Shown: piece by piece, positions 1 through 8,608 of the stretch | Layout of the letters: every line of letters begins with the position of its first letter | How positions within the stretch are numbered: position 1 is the stretch's first letter | DNA from: Streptosporangiaceae bacterium | GTDB lineage: Bacteria > Actinomycetota > Actinomycetes > Streptosporangiales > Streptosporangiaceae | Reading direction: 5' to 3' | Assembly: GCA_025934375.1 (NCBI GenBank) | Contig: JAICYD010000002.1 | Coordinates: forward strand, 91,535-155,534 | DNA length: 64,000 nucleotides | Notes under the pieces: generated by a model | Database searches by the model: none | What the model was told of the DNA's origin: nothing | Seen by the model: the letters and a program-made list of their open reading frames with translations, nothing else | Made by a program: the position numbers and the translations under genes

Positions 1-982
1 ACGGCGTCACTGTCACGATCGCGCCGAACCGGACCCCTTCCGGCCCGGCGTCGAACAACCGCCTGGCCAGCTCATGCTGCGGGTGCGTTCCCAGGCCCGG
101 GTAGTCAACCCGCAGCACCGCGGGGTGGCGGGCGAGCGTGGCGGCGAACACCGACGCGGTCGCGGACTGCCTGCGCACCCGCACCGGCAGCGTCTCCAGC
201 CCCCGGCGCAGCAAGAACGCGTCATCGGGGGACAGCGACCCGCCGGTGTCGACGCGGACCGACCGGATCTGGCTGATCAGCTCGATCTGCCCGGTGACCA
301 CGCCGCCGGTGACGTCGGAGTGCCCGCCGATGTACTTGGTGGCTGAGTGGATCACCAGGTCGGCGCCGTGCTCCAGCGGCCGGCAGATCACCGGCGGCGC
401 GAGCGTGGAGTCCACCACCAGCAGCGCGCCGGTGTTATGGGCCAGGTCGGCGAGCTTGCGCAGGTCGGGCACGGCCGTCGTCGGGTTGGCGATCGTCTCG
501 GCGTACACGATCCGGGTCGCCGGCCGCATCGCCGCCCGCACGGCTTCCAGGTCCGCGATATCCACGAAGGACGTCTCCACGCCGAACCGGGACAGCAGGG
601 TGTGCAGCAGGCTGTAAGTCCCCCCGTACACGGCCGCGGAGCAGACCACGTGGGCGCCGGTCCGCAGGAACGCCATCAAGACGCCGGAGATCGCCGCCAT
701 CCCCGACGCGAACCCCTGCGCGGCCGGCCAGCGGGAAAGGTTGGCCCCCTCCAGCGCGGCGACCGCGCGCGCGAACGCGTCGACGGTGGGGTTGTCGATC
801 CGGCTGTAGCTGTAGCCGGGCACCTGGTCATTGAGGACCGCCGCGTACTCCGCCGCGCTGCCGAACGCGAACGACGCCGTCCGGTGCACCGGAGTGCCGA
901 CCGGCCGCTGGGCGGGGTCGGGCGGCGGCGGCAGGTGCACCGCGCGGGTGTTCTCGCCAAGTTGCCGACGGGCTATTTCCAC
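1..982 (-). CDS. Trans-sulfuration PLP enzyme (cystathionine gamma-lyase/synthase family), 3' end cut by window
   Basis: PLP-dependent enzyme of the Cys/Met metabolism family, which interconverts cystathionine, homocysteine and cysteine. The start is visible: a GTG at 982-980 giving VEIARRQLGENTRAVH. The C-terminus lies beyond position 1, so about 327 residues are present. The PLP-binding lysine is in SATKYIGGHSD (Lys codon at 335-337). Upstream are the family's N-terminal PVHRTASFAFG and YSYSRIDNPT segments. The gene starts only 3 bases after the gpsA stop on the same strand, so it is probably the last gene of a plsC-gpsA operon. Sequence alone does not separate cystathionine gamma-synthase, gamma-lyase, O-acetylhomoserine sulfhydrylase or methionine gamma-lyase, so no symbol is given. 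Family assignment is confident. Confidence 0.88.
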   Translation of the reverse strand, partial: MEIARRQLGENTRAVHLPPPPDPAQRPVGTPVHRTASFAFGSAAEYAAVLNDQVPGYSYSRIDNPTVDAFARAVAALEGANLSRWPAAQGFASGMAAISGVLMAFLRTGAHVVCSAAVYGGTYSLLHTLLSRFGVETSFVDIADLEAVRAAMRPATRIVYAETIANPTTAVPDLRKLADLAHNTGALLVVDSTLAPPVICRPLEHGADLVIHSATKYIGGHSDVTGGVVTGQIELISQIRSVRVDTGGSLSPDDAFLLRRGLETLPVRVRRQSATASVFAATLARHPAVLRVDYPGLGTHPQHELARRLFDAGPEGVRFGAIVTVTP

Positions 983-985
983 GAA

Positions 986-1990
986 TCAGGCTCCATACCA
1001 TTCCGGTTTGGCTGAACGTGACGCTAGCACCGACGCGGCCTCCCTGATGGGCAGCTTGTCGGCAATCACCGCGGCGACCACTTCGGTGATCGGCATCTCC
1101 ACCCCGTGCTTGCGGGCCAGCTCCAGCACGGGCGCGTGCGACGTAACGCCCTCGGCGGTCTGCCCGGTGGCCGCCAGGGCGGCGGCGGTAGTCATGCCCT
1201 GGCCGAGGTGCTGGCCGAACGTCCGGTTCCGCGACAGCGGCGAGCTGCACGTCGCCACCAGGTCGCCCATCCCGGCCAGGCCCGCGAACGTCCGCGGGTC
1301 GGCTCCCATCGCCTCGCCGAGCCGGGCCATCTCGGCTAGGCCCCGGGTGATGAGCGTCGCCTTGGTGTTGTCGCCCAGGCCCAGCGTGACCGCGATCCCG
1401 ACCGCGACCGCGATGATGTTCTTCACCGTCCCCCCCAGTTCGCAGCCGACCACGTCGGTGTTCCAGTACGGGCGGAAGTACGGCGTGTGGCAGGCCGTCT
1501 GCAGCGCCTGCGCGCCTTCCTCGTCCGCGCACGCCACCACGGTCGCCGCGAACTGCCGCTCGGCGATCTCGCGGGCCAGGTTCGGGCCGGACACGACGGC
1601 CACCTGCGACTCCGCCAGGCCCAGGACGTCGACGATGACCTGGCTCATCCGCGCGCAGGTGCCCAGCTCGATGCCCTTCATCAGGCTCACGAGCAGCGCG
1701 CCCGGCGGCAGCAGCGGTTCCCACGCGGCCAGCGACGATCGCAGCGTCTGGGCCGGCACCGCGAGCACTACCAGCTCGGCCGCGGACAGGGCCGCGGCCG
1801 GGTCATCCGTCGCGACGAGCGTGCCCGGCAGCGTGATGCCAGGCAAGTAGCGCGGGTTCTCCCGCGTCGCGCTCACCGCCCCGGCGATGCCCGGGTCGCG
1901 TGCCCACAGCACGGTCGGCGTGCCGGCATCGCTGAGGATTTGGGCGAACGTCGTCCCCCACGACCCCGCCCCCATCACGGTTGCCCTCAC
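986..1990 (-). CDS. gpsA: Glycerol-3-phosphate dehydrogenase [NAD(P)+]
   Basis: Cytosolic enzyme reducing dihydroxyacetone phosphate to sn-glycerol-3-phosphate, the backbone for phospholipids. 334 residues, normal for the family. The Rossmann signature [10 protein letters not shown] is at residues 7-16. The conserved lysine motifs [11 protein letters not shown] and [15 protein letters not shown] follow, and the C-terminal domain carries [11 protein letters not shown]. The start is the GTG at 1990-1988, which overlaps the plsC stop by four bases (GTGA), so the two are translationally coupled. Its neighbour plsC acylates glycerol-3-phosphate derivatives, so the pair forms an early phospholipid module. 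A ddl gene, which often sits beside gpsA in streptomycetes, is not here. Confidence 0.95.
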   Translation of the reverse strand: MRATVMGAGSWGTTFAQILSDAGTPTVLWARDPGIAGAVSATRENPRYLPGITLPGTLVATDDPAAALSAAELVVLAVPAQTLRSSLAAWEPLLPPGALLVSLMKGIELGTCARMSQVIVDVLGLAESQVAVVSGPNLAREIAERQFAATVVACADEEGAQALQTACHTPYFRPYWNTDVVGCELGGTVKNIIAVAVGIAVTLGLGDNTKATLITRGLAEMARLGEAMGADPRTFAGLAGMGDLVATCSSPLSRNRTFGQHLGQGMTTAAALAATGQTAEGVTSHAPVLELARKHGVEMPITEVVAAVIADKLPIREAASVLASRSAKPEWYGA

Positions 1991-2754
1991 GCGTCGGCCG
2001 GCCCGTCCGCGGGAAGGGGCTGAGCTGGCGAGGTAGCGAGGCTCGTTGCCGCTGAAGTAGCCGGATCGTAGGGCACGGCAGGTGGCTCCTCGCCCCGCAG
2101 GCCCGCCACCAGGCCGGTGACGTCCGCCATGATCGCGGCGGTGGCCTCCCGCAGCGCCGTCCCGGTCAGCCGCCCGCCCTCCCACTTCGACAGGTCGACC
2201 GGCGGGCCGGCTACCGTGCGAACGGTCTTGCGCGGGAACAGCTTCAAGTCCTTACTGCCGTACCGGAGGATGTGGTGGGTACCCCAGTGCGCGACCGGGA
2301 TCACCGGGGCGCCGGACGTCAGCGCCAGCCGGGCCACGCCGGTCTTGGCGACCATCGGCCACAGGTCCGGGTCGCGGCTCGCGGTCGACTCCGGGTAGAC
2401 GACCACCGCGGCCCCCCTGGCCAGCGCCTGCTCAGCCTGCTTGAGCACGAGCGCGGCGTCCGCCCGGCCGCGGTGCACCGGAAGCTGGCCGGCCTTGTGC
2501 AGGAACCACCCGATGAACGTGACGTTGAACATCGACGACTTGATCATGAACGTCGGATACCGGCCGTTAGCCTGAAGGAAGAGGGCGTCCGTTCCCCAGT
2601 CCACGTAGGAGACGTGGTTGGGGGCGATGATGACCGGCCCCTTCCGGGGAATGTTCTCCGTGCCCGACCACTTGTTCCTGATCAAGGTCGTAAGCAGGGG
2701 CCGCAGCACAATGACGGAGATCAGCCGCCAGGTCGGCGAGTAAGCCTTGGTCAT
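1987..2754 (-). CDS. plsC: 1-acyl-sn-glycerol-3-phosphate acyltransferase (PlsC family)
   Basis: Membrane-associated acyltransferase adding the second acyl chain to lysophosphatidic acid to make phosphatidic acid. 255 residues. The catalytic NHxxxxD motif is NHVSYVDW (about residues 46-53). The substrate-binding block [11 protein letters not shown] and the VVYPEST motif follow in the usual order. An N-terminal hydrophobic stretch ([15 protein letters not shown]) may anchor it to the membrane. It is the first gene of the minus-strand plsC-gpsA-PLP enzyme operon and overlaps gpsA by four bases. It is divergent from cofC with only 38 bp between starts, so promoters for both must lie in or near that gap. 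Family is certain; acyl-chain preference cannot be read. Confidence 0.92.
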   Translation of the reverse strand: MTKAYSPTWRLISVIVLRPLLTTLIRNKWSGTENIPRKGPVIIAPNHVSYVDWGTDALFLQANGRYPTFMIKSSMFNVTFIGWFLHKAGQLPVHRGRADAALVLKQAEQALARGAAVVVYPESTASRDPDLWPMVAKTGVARLALTSGAPVIPVAHWGTHHILRYGSKDLKLFPRKTVRTVAGPPVDLSKWEGGRLTGTALREATAAIMADVTGLVAGLRGEEPPAVPYDPATSAATSLATSPAQPLPADGPADA

Positions 2755-2792
2755 CTAGGGGGCCTAGTCATTTTCGTCTCCGCGATACGTAG

Positions 2793-3443
2793 GTGATCAC
2801 CTTGGTGTGGACAGTAGTAATCCCTGTCAAGGTACTAGCCCGCGCCAAGTCGCGGCTGGAGGTCTTGGCTGGTCCGCGGCGCGGTGAGCTTGCCCTCGCG
2901 ATGGCTGCCGACACGGTGATGGCGGTCCTTGACTGCCCCGATGTCGCGCGGGTACTCGTCGTGACTTCCGATGAGCTAACCGGGCACGAACTGGCGTCAC
3001 TGGGCGTGAGCGTGGCCAGCGACGAACCGGACGGCGGGCTCAACGCCGCCCTGGAGCACGGCGCGCGCATCGCCGCCCAGAACTGGCCGGGGACCGGGAC
3101 CGCGGCGCTGTCGGCGGACCTGCCCGCTCTGCGCGAGCCGGAGCTCAGCCGGGCGCTGCGGGCCGCCTCGGCCCTGCCGCCCGACCGCGCGGCGTTCGTC
3201 GCCGACGAGCAGGGCGTGGGGACCACCCTGTACGCGGCGCCGCCCGGAGCGGCGTTCCGGCCGATGTTCGGCGGGGCCTCCCGCCGGCGGCACGCGGCCA
3301 GCGGGGCCAGCGAACTGCTGCTCGAGGGCATACCAGGGCTGCGCCGGGACGTGGACACGCCAGCGGACCTGCGCGCGGCGGTCGCCTTGGGCGTGGGCAC
3401 GCGCACGATGGCGGTCGCTGAGGATCTGCTCGGCGTGGCGTAG
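2793..3443 (+). CDS. cofC: Phosphoenolpyruvate/2-phospho-L-lactate guanylyltransferase (coenzyme F420 biosynthesis)
   Basis: Nucleotidyltransferase that activates 2-phospholactate or phosphoenolpyruvate with GTP, an early step of coenzyme F420 assembly (CofC in archaea, FbiD in mycobacteria). 216 residues, normal length. The N-terminal VVIPVKVLARAKSRL matches the family's IPVKxLxxAKSRL start. Further on are VVTSD, SDEPDGGLNAALEHG, and ALSADLPAL, which corresponds to the metal-binding D-x-P region. The C-terminus carries DVDTPADL, typical of this fold. Start is a GTG at 2793; a second in-frame GTG at 2805 is possible. No other F420 gene (fbiA/B/C) is in the window, so the rest of the pathway must be elsewhere. 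Confidence 0.9.
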   Translation: MITLVWTVVIPVKVLARAKSRLEVLAGPRRGELALAMAADTVMAVLDCPDVARVLVVTSDELTGHELASLGVSVASDEPDGGLNAALEHGARIAAQNWPGTGTAALSADLPALREPELSRALRAASALPPDRAAFVADEQGVGTTLYAAPPGAAFRPMFGGASRRRHAASGASELLLEGIPGLRRDVDTPADLRAAVALGVGTRTMAVAEDLLGVA

Positions 3444-3450
3444 GCGGCGC

Positions 3451-3714
3451 CTACTCGATGGGCTGGCCAGAACCGCTCGAGTTGATGTGCACCACAGGGC
3501 AGGTCAGCGTCCGGGTTATCCCCGCGACGGCCTGTATCTGCGCCGCGACCAGCTTGCCGAGCTCGTCCATGTTCTCGGCTTTCGCGCGGACAATGACGTC
3601 GTAGGGGCCGGTGACATCCTCCGCCTCCGTGACTCCGGGGATCTCCGCGATCTGCCGGGCCACGTCGGCGGCTTTGCCGACCTCTGTCTGGACGAGGATG
3701 TAAGCCTGCACCAT
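3451..3714 (-). CDS. Stand-alone Lrp/AsnC ligand-binding (RAM) domain protein
   Basis: An 87-residue protein consisting only of the alpha/beta amino-acid-binding domain of Lrp/AsnC regulators. There is no room for the N-terminal helix-turn-helix, so it cannot bind DNA by itself. The family pattern is visible: AYILVQTEVGKA, then IPGVTEAEDVTGPYDVIVRA, then IQAVAGITRTLTCPVV. A strong ribosome-binding site (AGGAGG) precedes the ATG at 3714. Such single-domain proteins are common in actinomycetes and may assemble with full-length Lrp proteins or sense amino acids; that role is inferred. It is convergent with cofC and divergent from thiL. Confidence 0.85.
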   Translation of the reverse strand: MVQAYILVQTEVGKAADVARQIAEIPGVTEAEDVTGPYDVIVRAKAENMDELGKLVAAQIQAVAGITRTLTCPVVHINSSGSGQPIE

Positions 3715-3823
3715 GGCGTCCTCCTAAGGGGCAGAGTAGGTCAACTGCCCCTGGAAGCGCCACGCTACCGTAATGGTCCAGACCGGTTGAGCACCTGGGC
3801 ACAGTTTGGGAGGACTAACACCC

Positions 3824-4870
3824 GTGAAACCGGACGACGGTTCGCCCCCGGCTGGCCGTAGCCTGGGCGAGCTGGGTGAGTTCGGCCTGATCAACGCGCT
3901 CGCCGCGCGGTTGCCGGCCAGCCCGGCCGCGATCGTGGGCATCGGCGATGACTCGGCGGTGCTCGCCGCCCCGGACGGCAACGTCGTCGCGGCGGTCGAC
4001 CTCCTGCTGGAAGGCCGGCACTTCCGGCGCGAATGGTCCTCCGGTCGCGACGTCGGCGTCAAGTCGGCCGCCCGCAGCCTGGCCGACATCGCCGCCATGG
4101 GCGCGGTGCCGACCGCGCTGCTCATCGCGCTGGCGGTGCCTGAGTCGCTCCCGGCGGACTGGGTGCTCGACTTCGCCTCCGGGGTCGCGGCCGAATGCGA
4201 CCGCGCGGGCGCCGGCGTGGCGGGCGGTGACACCGCCCAGGCGGACTCGGTCATCGTGAGCGTGACCGCGCTGGGCACGCTGCCGTCCGCTGCCGCCGCC
4301 GTCCGGCGTTCCGGGGCACGCCCCGGTGACGTCGTCGCGGTATCCGGGCCACTTGGCCACTCGGCGGCGGGGCTGGCGCTGCTCACGGCCGGGGTGGCCG
4401 GCCCCGGGAGCACGCCGGTTCCGGATGCCGGCCTGGCCGCGCTCGTCGCTGCGCACCTGCGGCCATCGCCGCCGTACGCGGCCGGGATCGCGGCCGCCCG
4501 CCTCGGCGCCACGGCGATGATCGACACCAGCGACGGCCTGCTCGCCGACCTCGGCCACCTCGCCGACGCGTCCGCGGTCGCCATTGACGTGTCAGCCGGC
4601 CAGCTGGCCCTTCCGGAGCCACTGCTCGCCGCCGCGCGACTTCTGGGGCGCGGCTCTTCATCCGCAACGAATCCGGGTGTCCCCGCCGCGTTCCCAGCCG
4701 CGATGCAGTGGGTGCTGACCGGCGGCGAGGATCACGCGCTGGCCGCGACGTTCCCGCCCGGGGCCGCGCTCGCGGGGGACTGGCGGGTGATCGGCGTCGT
4801 GCGGTCCGGTTCGGGCGTAACCGTCGACGGCGAGCCGTACGCGGGTCCCCCCGGCTGGCGCCACTTTTAA
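3824..4870 (+). CDS. thiL: Thiamine-monophosphate kinase
   Basis: ATP-dependent kinase converting thiamine monophosphate to thiamine diphosphate, the last step of thiamine cofactor synthesis. 348 residues from the GTG at 3824, which follows a GGGAGGA ribosome-binding site at a proper distance. A TTG at 3806 would include the ribosome-binding site in the gene and is rejected. Family marks are LGEFGLINALAARL near the N-terminus, the metal/ATP-binding GIGDDSAV, then AVDLLLEGRHF, KSAARSLADIAAMGA, VAGGDTAQ and DTSDGLLADL. All lie in the normal AIR-synthase-like order. A G-run/C-run hairpin directly after the stop probably ends transcription. Other thi genes are not nearby. Confidence 0.95.
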   Translation: MKPDDGSPPAGRSLGELGEFGLINALAARLPASPAAIVGIGDDSAVLAAPDGNVVAAVDLLLEGRHFRREWSSGRDVGVKSAARSLADIAAMGAVPTALLIALAVPESLPADWVLDFASGVAAECDRAGAGVAGGDTAQADSVIVSVTALGTLPSAAAAVRRSGARPGDVVAVSGPLGHSAAGLALLTAGVAGPGSTPVPDAGLAALVAAHLRPSPPYAAGIAAARLGATAMIDTSDGLLADLGHLADASAVAIDVSAGQLALPEPLLAAARLLGRGSSSATNPGVPAAFPAAMQWVLTGGEDHALAATFPPGAALAGDWRVIGVVRSGSGVTVDGEPYAGPPGWRHF

Positions 4871-4871
4871 T

Positions 4872-4896
4872 CTGGGGGGATAGGCACCCCCCCCAG
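4872..4896 (+). terminator. Candidate hairpin terminator after thiL
   Basis: An 8-bp perfect stem (CTGGGGGG at 4872-4879, CCCCCCAG at 4889-4896) starts two bases after the thiL stop. There is no T-tract. The arms match those of the hairpin in the repeat elements upstream of mutM and rnhB, so this could instead be a degenerate copy of that dispersed element. Confidence 0.5.
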
Positions 4897-4992
4897 GCCC
4901 CCCTGACTAGTGCGCCCTCCGTCCGTACTCCCGGCTGCGCCGGCCGGGCCCCGGGAAACCGCCGGGCCCCTGCGCGGCTCGCCGGGACCGCG

Positions 4993-6168
4993 CTAGCCGC
5001 GGGGACGGCAAAAGCGCGACTGCCCGCCGTGGCGGGTGATCGCGCGATTGGCGCCCTTGGGGCTGGCCCCGGAGGGGGCTAGCGGCTGACCTTGCCAGCC
5101 TTGATGCAGGATGTGCAGACGTTGAGGCGCTTGGGCGTCCCGGAGACGAGCGCGCGAACGGTCTGGATGTTGGGGTTCCAGCGACGGCGGGTGCGGCGGT
5201 GCGAGTGCGAGATGTTGTTGCCGAAGCCCGGCCCCTTGCCGCATACGTCGCAGACGGAAGCCACGGTTCGCTCCAATTGATCGGGTATCAGAAGTCGGTC
5301 GTGCCGGATCCGCAGCGTAGGAGCCTCGCTGTGCGTGAGGGCAGCGCGGAAGTCGCGGCGCGCATAGCTTACAGGAAGGTGCGCGCGCAGCGCGAACCGC
5401 GCGGTCGGCTAACGGTAGCCCGGGCCAGGTGGCCACCGCGAACACGGACTGCCCGAATGGCGCCCCCCGCTTGCCCTCAAGGCGCCGCAGGACGGGCACG
5501 AAGTAGGAGTCGTAGAACTGGACCCGGTCCTGGCCTCCCGAGGGAGCCTGGCCCATCAGGCGACCCAGCACCAGCCAGGCCAGCGCTCCGGCCGAGTTGA
5601 CGTACCGGATGTCGGTCACGTCGTAGCCGGCCTTGGTGAGCTGGGCCCTGAGCGCGCCCTTCCGGTACCGGCGATAGTGGCCGACCTTGCGGTCGAAGTC
5701 GCTGTAGAGAAGCTGGAACGCGGGCACCCACAAGATAACCCGGCCGCCCGGCTTGAGCGCGGCCGCCAGGTCCAGCAGCGCGCCGTCGTCGTCCTTGATG
5801 TGCTCCAGGACGTTGATCAGCACGGCGCAGTCGAATGGCGGCATCCCGGCGACGGCCTCGGTGCCCCCCTGCACCACGCTCACCCCCGCGTCTCCCGCGA
5901 AGCGTGCCCGGAGGAGGTCAGCGCACCGGCCGGAGACGTCAGTGGCCACCACGCGCGCCCCCCGGGCCCGGAGGATCTCGGTGAACGTGCCGTGCCCGGC
6001 CCCGACCTCCAGTACCTCGTCCCCCAGGTGCGGCTCGACCAGCCCGAAGATCCACGAGGTGTAGTTGTACGCGTCGGCGAGATTCTCTAGCCGCGGCGCC
6101 ATCTCGGTATCCGCTTCGGCGATGCTGGCCACGCCGGCCCGCCCTGATCGCTGCAGTCTTTCCCCCAT
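4993..6168 (-). CDS. Class I SAM-dependent methyltransferase with an open 3' tail overlapping rpmB
   Basis: About the first 265 residues form a recognisable class I methyltransferase. They include DEVLEVGAGHGTFTEIL (SAM-binding motif I), VVATDVS (acidic end of strand 2), FDCAVLINVLEHIKDD (motif IV region), LKPGGRVILWVPAF, and a tail ending FGQSVFAVATWPG. Small-molecule or lipid-type substrates are typical of this group; the actual substrate is unknown. The frame has no stop where relatives would end. It runs about 125 more residues, through rpmB in another frame, to 4993. The tail has no recognisable domain. Either the real stop was lost or there is a frameshift near 5370. A TAGGGT hexamer 8 bases before the ATG at 6168 and no Shine-Dalgarno suggest a leaderless start. 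In streptomycetes the gene between rpmB and recG is a DAK2-domain protein; here it is this gene. Confidence 0.75.
   Translation of the reverse strand: MGERLQRSGRAGVASIAEADTEMAPRLENLADAYNYTSWIFGLVEPHLGDEVLEVGAGHGTFTEILRARGARVVATDVSGRCADLLRARFAGDAGVSVVQGGTEAVAGMPPFDCAVLINVLEHIKDDDGALLDLAAALKPGGRVILWVPAFQLLYSDFDRKVGHYRRYRKGALRAQLTKAGYDVTDIRYVNSAGALAWLVLGRLMGQAPSGGQDRVQFYDSYFVPVLRRLEGKRGAPFGQSVFAVATWPGLPLADRAVRAARAPSCKLCAPRLPRCPHAQRGSYAADPARPTSDTRSIGANRGFRLRRMRQGAGLRQQHLALAPPHPPSLEPQHPDRSRARLRDAQAPQRLHILHQGWQGQPLAPSGASPKGANRAITRHGGQSRFCRPRG
5079..5264 (-). CDS. rpmB: 50S ribosomal protein L28 (zinc-binding form)
   Basis: Large-subunit ribosomal protein of 61 residues. It begins ASVCDVCGKGPGFGNNISHS, continues with the arginine-rich RRTRRRWNPN and LNVCTSCIKAGKV. 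Both CxxC pairs (CDVC and CTSC) are intact, so this is the C+ zinc-dependent form; actinomycetes often have a second, zinc-free paralogue elsewhere. The start is the GTG at 5264, preceded by GGAGCGAACC. A TTG four codons upstream is less likely because it overlaps that ribosome-binding site. The gene lies wholly inside a longer frame on the same strand that begins with a methyltransferase (4993-6168). Confidence 0.96.
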   Translation of the reverse strand: MASVCDVCGKGPGFGNNISHSHRRTRRRWNPNIQTVRALVSGTPKRLNVCTSCIKAGKVSR

Positions 6169-6291
6169 GCCAGCGAACCCTAGTGGTCACAGAGTAGTCA
6201 TCGCATCACACTAGGTGAAGAATTTTATTTTGAGTTAAGCATCGCTGGCGGCCCCGTGCCCACCGCCCGCCGGAATGTCGGGGGCGGCTTC

Positions 6292-6297
6292 TATGCT
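6292..6297 (+). promoter_or_regulatory. -10 hexamer for leaderless recG
   Basis: TATGCT, a TANNNT hexamer, ends 7 bases before the GTG at 6305. No Shine-Dalgarno sequence precedes that GTG, so transcription probably starts at or beside the start codon. Confidence 0.4.
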
Positions 6298-6304
6298 GCA
6301 GTGT

Positions 6305-8578
6305 GTGACCACGCTTCGCGATCCGCTTGTGGGCGTCACGAAGAGCGACGTGCTGGCCCAGGTCTTCGACCTGTATACGGTCGGCGACCTGCTGCGCCAC
6401 TACCCGCGCCGCTACTACACGCGCGGCGAGCCCACTGACCTCGCCTCGCTGCGCGAGCGGGATCACGTCACGGTGCTGGCCCGGGTCTTCTCCGTGAACC
6501 ACATCAGGACACCCGCCCCCCAGCGGGGCAACGCGCCGCGGCGCGGCAGCCAGCGCCTCGAGGTAACCGTGACCGATGGCTACGCGCGGCTCACGCTGGT
6601 CTTCTTCGGTAAAGGCGCCAACGCCCCCGCGCACCAGATTCGTGAGGGGCGGCTCGGGCTGTTCGCCGGGACGGTGACCCGCTTCCGGCATCAGTGGCAG
6701 CTCGTCCACCCCGAGTACGAGATGCTGCCCGACTCCTCGATGGACGACGGGCTGGCCGCCGAGCACGCCGCTGACTACGCCAGCGAGCTCATCCCGGTGT
6801 ACCCGGCCAGCGCCAAGATCAGCTCCTGGCTGATCTCCCGCTCGATCCGGAAGGTCCTCGACCGGCTGGACGTCGTCGAGGACCCGCTGCCGGAGGCGCT
6901 GCGCGATGCCTACCACCTGATGGGGCTGCACGAGGCGCTGGAGGCGATCCACCGCCCGCGGGACCGGGCCGACATCAACCGGGCACGCGACCGGCTTAAA
7001 TGGGATGAGGCGTTCGTCATGCAGGCCGCGCTCGCCCAGCGCAGGCTAGCGGCGGCGGCGATGCCCGCGGTGCCGCGCCCGCCAGAGCCGGGCGGGCTGG
7101 CCGATGAGTTCGACCAGCGGCTCCCGTTCACGCTCACCGCCGGGCAGCTCGAAGTCGGCGCGGTGATCGCCCGCGACCTGTCCTGCGCTTACCCGATGAA
7201 CCGGCTGCTGCAGGGCGAGGTCGGATCCGGCAAGACGGTCGTCGCCCTGCGCGCGATGCTGCAGGTGGTGGACTCCGGCGGCCAGGCGGCGCTGCTGGCC
7301 CCCACCGAGGTCCTCGCCCAGCAGCACTACCGGTCGATCACCGCGATGCTCGGGCCGCTGGCGGCCAGCGGCCAGCTTGACAGCGCGGAGCGCGCCACGC
7401 AGGTGGCGCTGCTCACTGGCTCGACGAAGGCCAGGAAGCGGCGCAGCGCGCTGGCCGACGTCTTCACCGGGGACGCCGGGATCCTGGTGGGCACCCACGC
7501 GCTGCTCGAAGAGCAGGTGCAGTTCGCTGACCTGGGCCTAGTGGTCATCGACGAGCAGCACAGGTTCGGCGTCGAGCAGCGAGACGCACTGCGCGAGAAG
7601 GCGCCCGACGCGCGGCCCCACGTCCTGGTGATGACGGCCACGCCGATCCCGCGGACAGTGGCGATGACAGTATTCGGCGACCTTGAGGTCTCCACGCTCA
7701 CGGAGTTGCCGGCCGGGCGAACGCCGATCACCAGCCACGTAGTGCCCGCCGCGGAGCGGCCGCGGTACCTGGAGCGCGCCTGGGAACGGGTCCAGGAGGA
7801 GGTCGCCGCGGGCCGGCAGGCGTACGTGGTCTGCCCGCGGATCGGCGACCTCCCCGGCGATGACGAGGCGGCGGGCAAGCATGGCCGCCGGAGTGCGGAC
7901 GAAGTCGAGGACACCGATGGCGCCGACGCTCCCGGCGATGACGAGGACGCGCCGGCTGAGCGCCGCCCGCCACTCGCCGTGCTGGACGTGGCGGCCGCCC
8001 TCGACGACGGACCCCTGGCGGGGCTGCGCCTGGGCATATTGCACGGCCGGCTGCACTCGGAGGAGAAAGACCGGGTGATGACCGCGTTCAAGGATGGCGA
8101 CCTCGACGTGCTGGTGGCGACCAGCGTGATCGAGGTAGGCGTGGACGTGCCGAACGCCACGGCCATGGTCATCATGGACGCTGAGCGGTTCGGCGTCTCC
8201 CAGCTGCACCAGTTGCGCGGCCGGGTGGGACGCGGCCAGCACGCGGGGCTGTGCCTGCTGGTGACCGAGGCGCCGCCGGCCAGCCCGGCCCGCGAGCGGC
8301 TGGATGCCGTCGCGGCGACGGCCGACGGGTTCCGGCTGTCCCGGCTTGACCTTGAGCAGCGCCGCGAGGGAGACGTGCTCGGCGCCGCCCAGGCCGGCCG
8401 CCAATCGAGCCTGAAGCTGCTGCGCCTGCTGCACGATGAGGAGCTGATCGCGCTGGCCAGGCAGGAAGCAGGGGCCATCGTGGCGGGCGACCCGCAGCTG
8501 GCCGAGCATCGTGCGCTATCGGCCGCGATCGACACGCTCCTCGGCCCGCGCCGCGCCGAGTTCCTGGACAAGTCGTGA
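6305..8578 (+). CDS. recG: ATP-dependent DNA helicase RecG
   Basis: Branched-DNA helicase that reverses stalled replication forks and processes Holliday junctions. 757 residues from the GTG at 6305. This start is chosen because TTLRDPLVGVT aligns with the usual RecG N-terminus and a -10 hexamer sits 7 bases upstream; ATGs at 6275 and 6293 are alternatives. The order is: N-terminal wedge/OB domain (YTVGDLLRHYPRRY, then LEVTVTDGYARLTLVFFG), helicase core with Walker A GEVGSGKT near residue 305, VIDEQH box near 416, TATPIPRT motif III, then GILHGRL, VIEVGVDVPNA and QLRGRVGRG. An acidic insertion of about 50 residues (GDLPGDDEAAGKH to PAERRPP) interrupts the second helicase domain and is probably a surface loop. 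Confidence 0.96.
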   Translation: MTTLRDPLVGVTKSDVLAQVFDLYTVGDLLRHYPRRYYTRGEPTDLASLRERDHVTVLARVFSVNHIRTPAPQRGNAPRRGSQRLEVTVTDGYARLTLVFFGKGANAPAHQIREGRLGLFAGTVTRFRHQWQLVHPEYEMLPDSSMDDGLAAEHAADYASELIPVYPASAKISSWLISRSIRKVLDRLDVVEDPLPEALRDAYHLMGLHEALEAIHRPRDRADINRARDRLKWDEAFVMQAALAQRRLAAAAMPAVPRPPEPGGLADEFDQRLPFTLTAGQLEVGAVIARDLSCAYPMNRLLQGEVGSGKTVVALRAMLQVVDSGGQAALLAPTEVLAQQHYRSITAMLGPLAASGQLDSAERATQVALLTGSTKARKRRSALADVFTGDAGILVGTHALLEEQVQFADLGLVVIDEQHRFGVEQRDALREKAPDARPHVLVMTATPIPRTVAMTVFGDLEVSTLTELPAGRTPITSHVVPAAERPRYLERAWERVQEEVAAGRQAYVVCPRIGDLPGDDEAAGKHGRRSADEVEDTDGADAPGDDEDAPAERRPPLAVLDVAAALDDGPLAGLRLGILHGRLHSEEKDRVMTAFKDGDLDVLVATSVIEVGVDVPNATAMVIMDAERFGVSQLHQLRGRVGRGQHAGLCLLVTEAPPASPARERLDAVAATADGFRLSRLDLEQRREGDVLGAAQAGRQSSLKLLRLLHDEELIALARQEAGAIVAGDPQLAEHRALSAAIDTLLGPRRAEFLDKS

Positions 8579-8608
8579 GGCTTGGCGCATAGCGGTGTTG
8601 GAGAGCAC

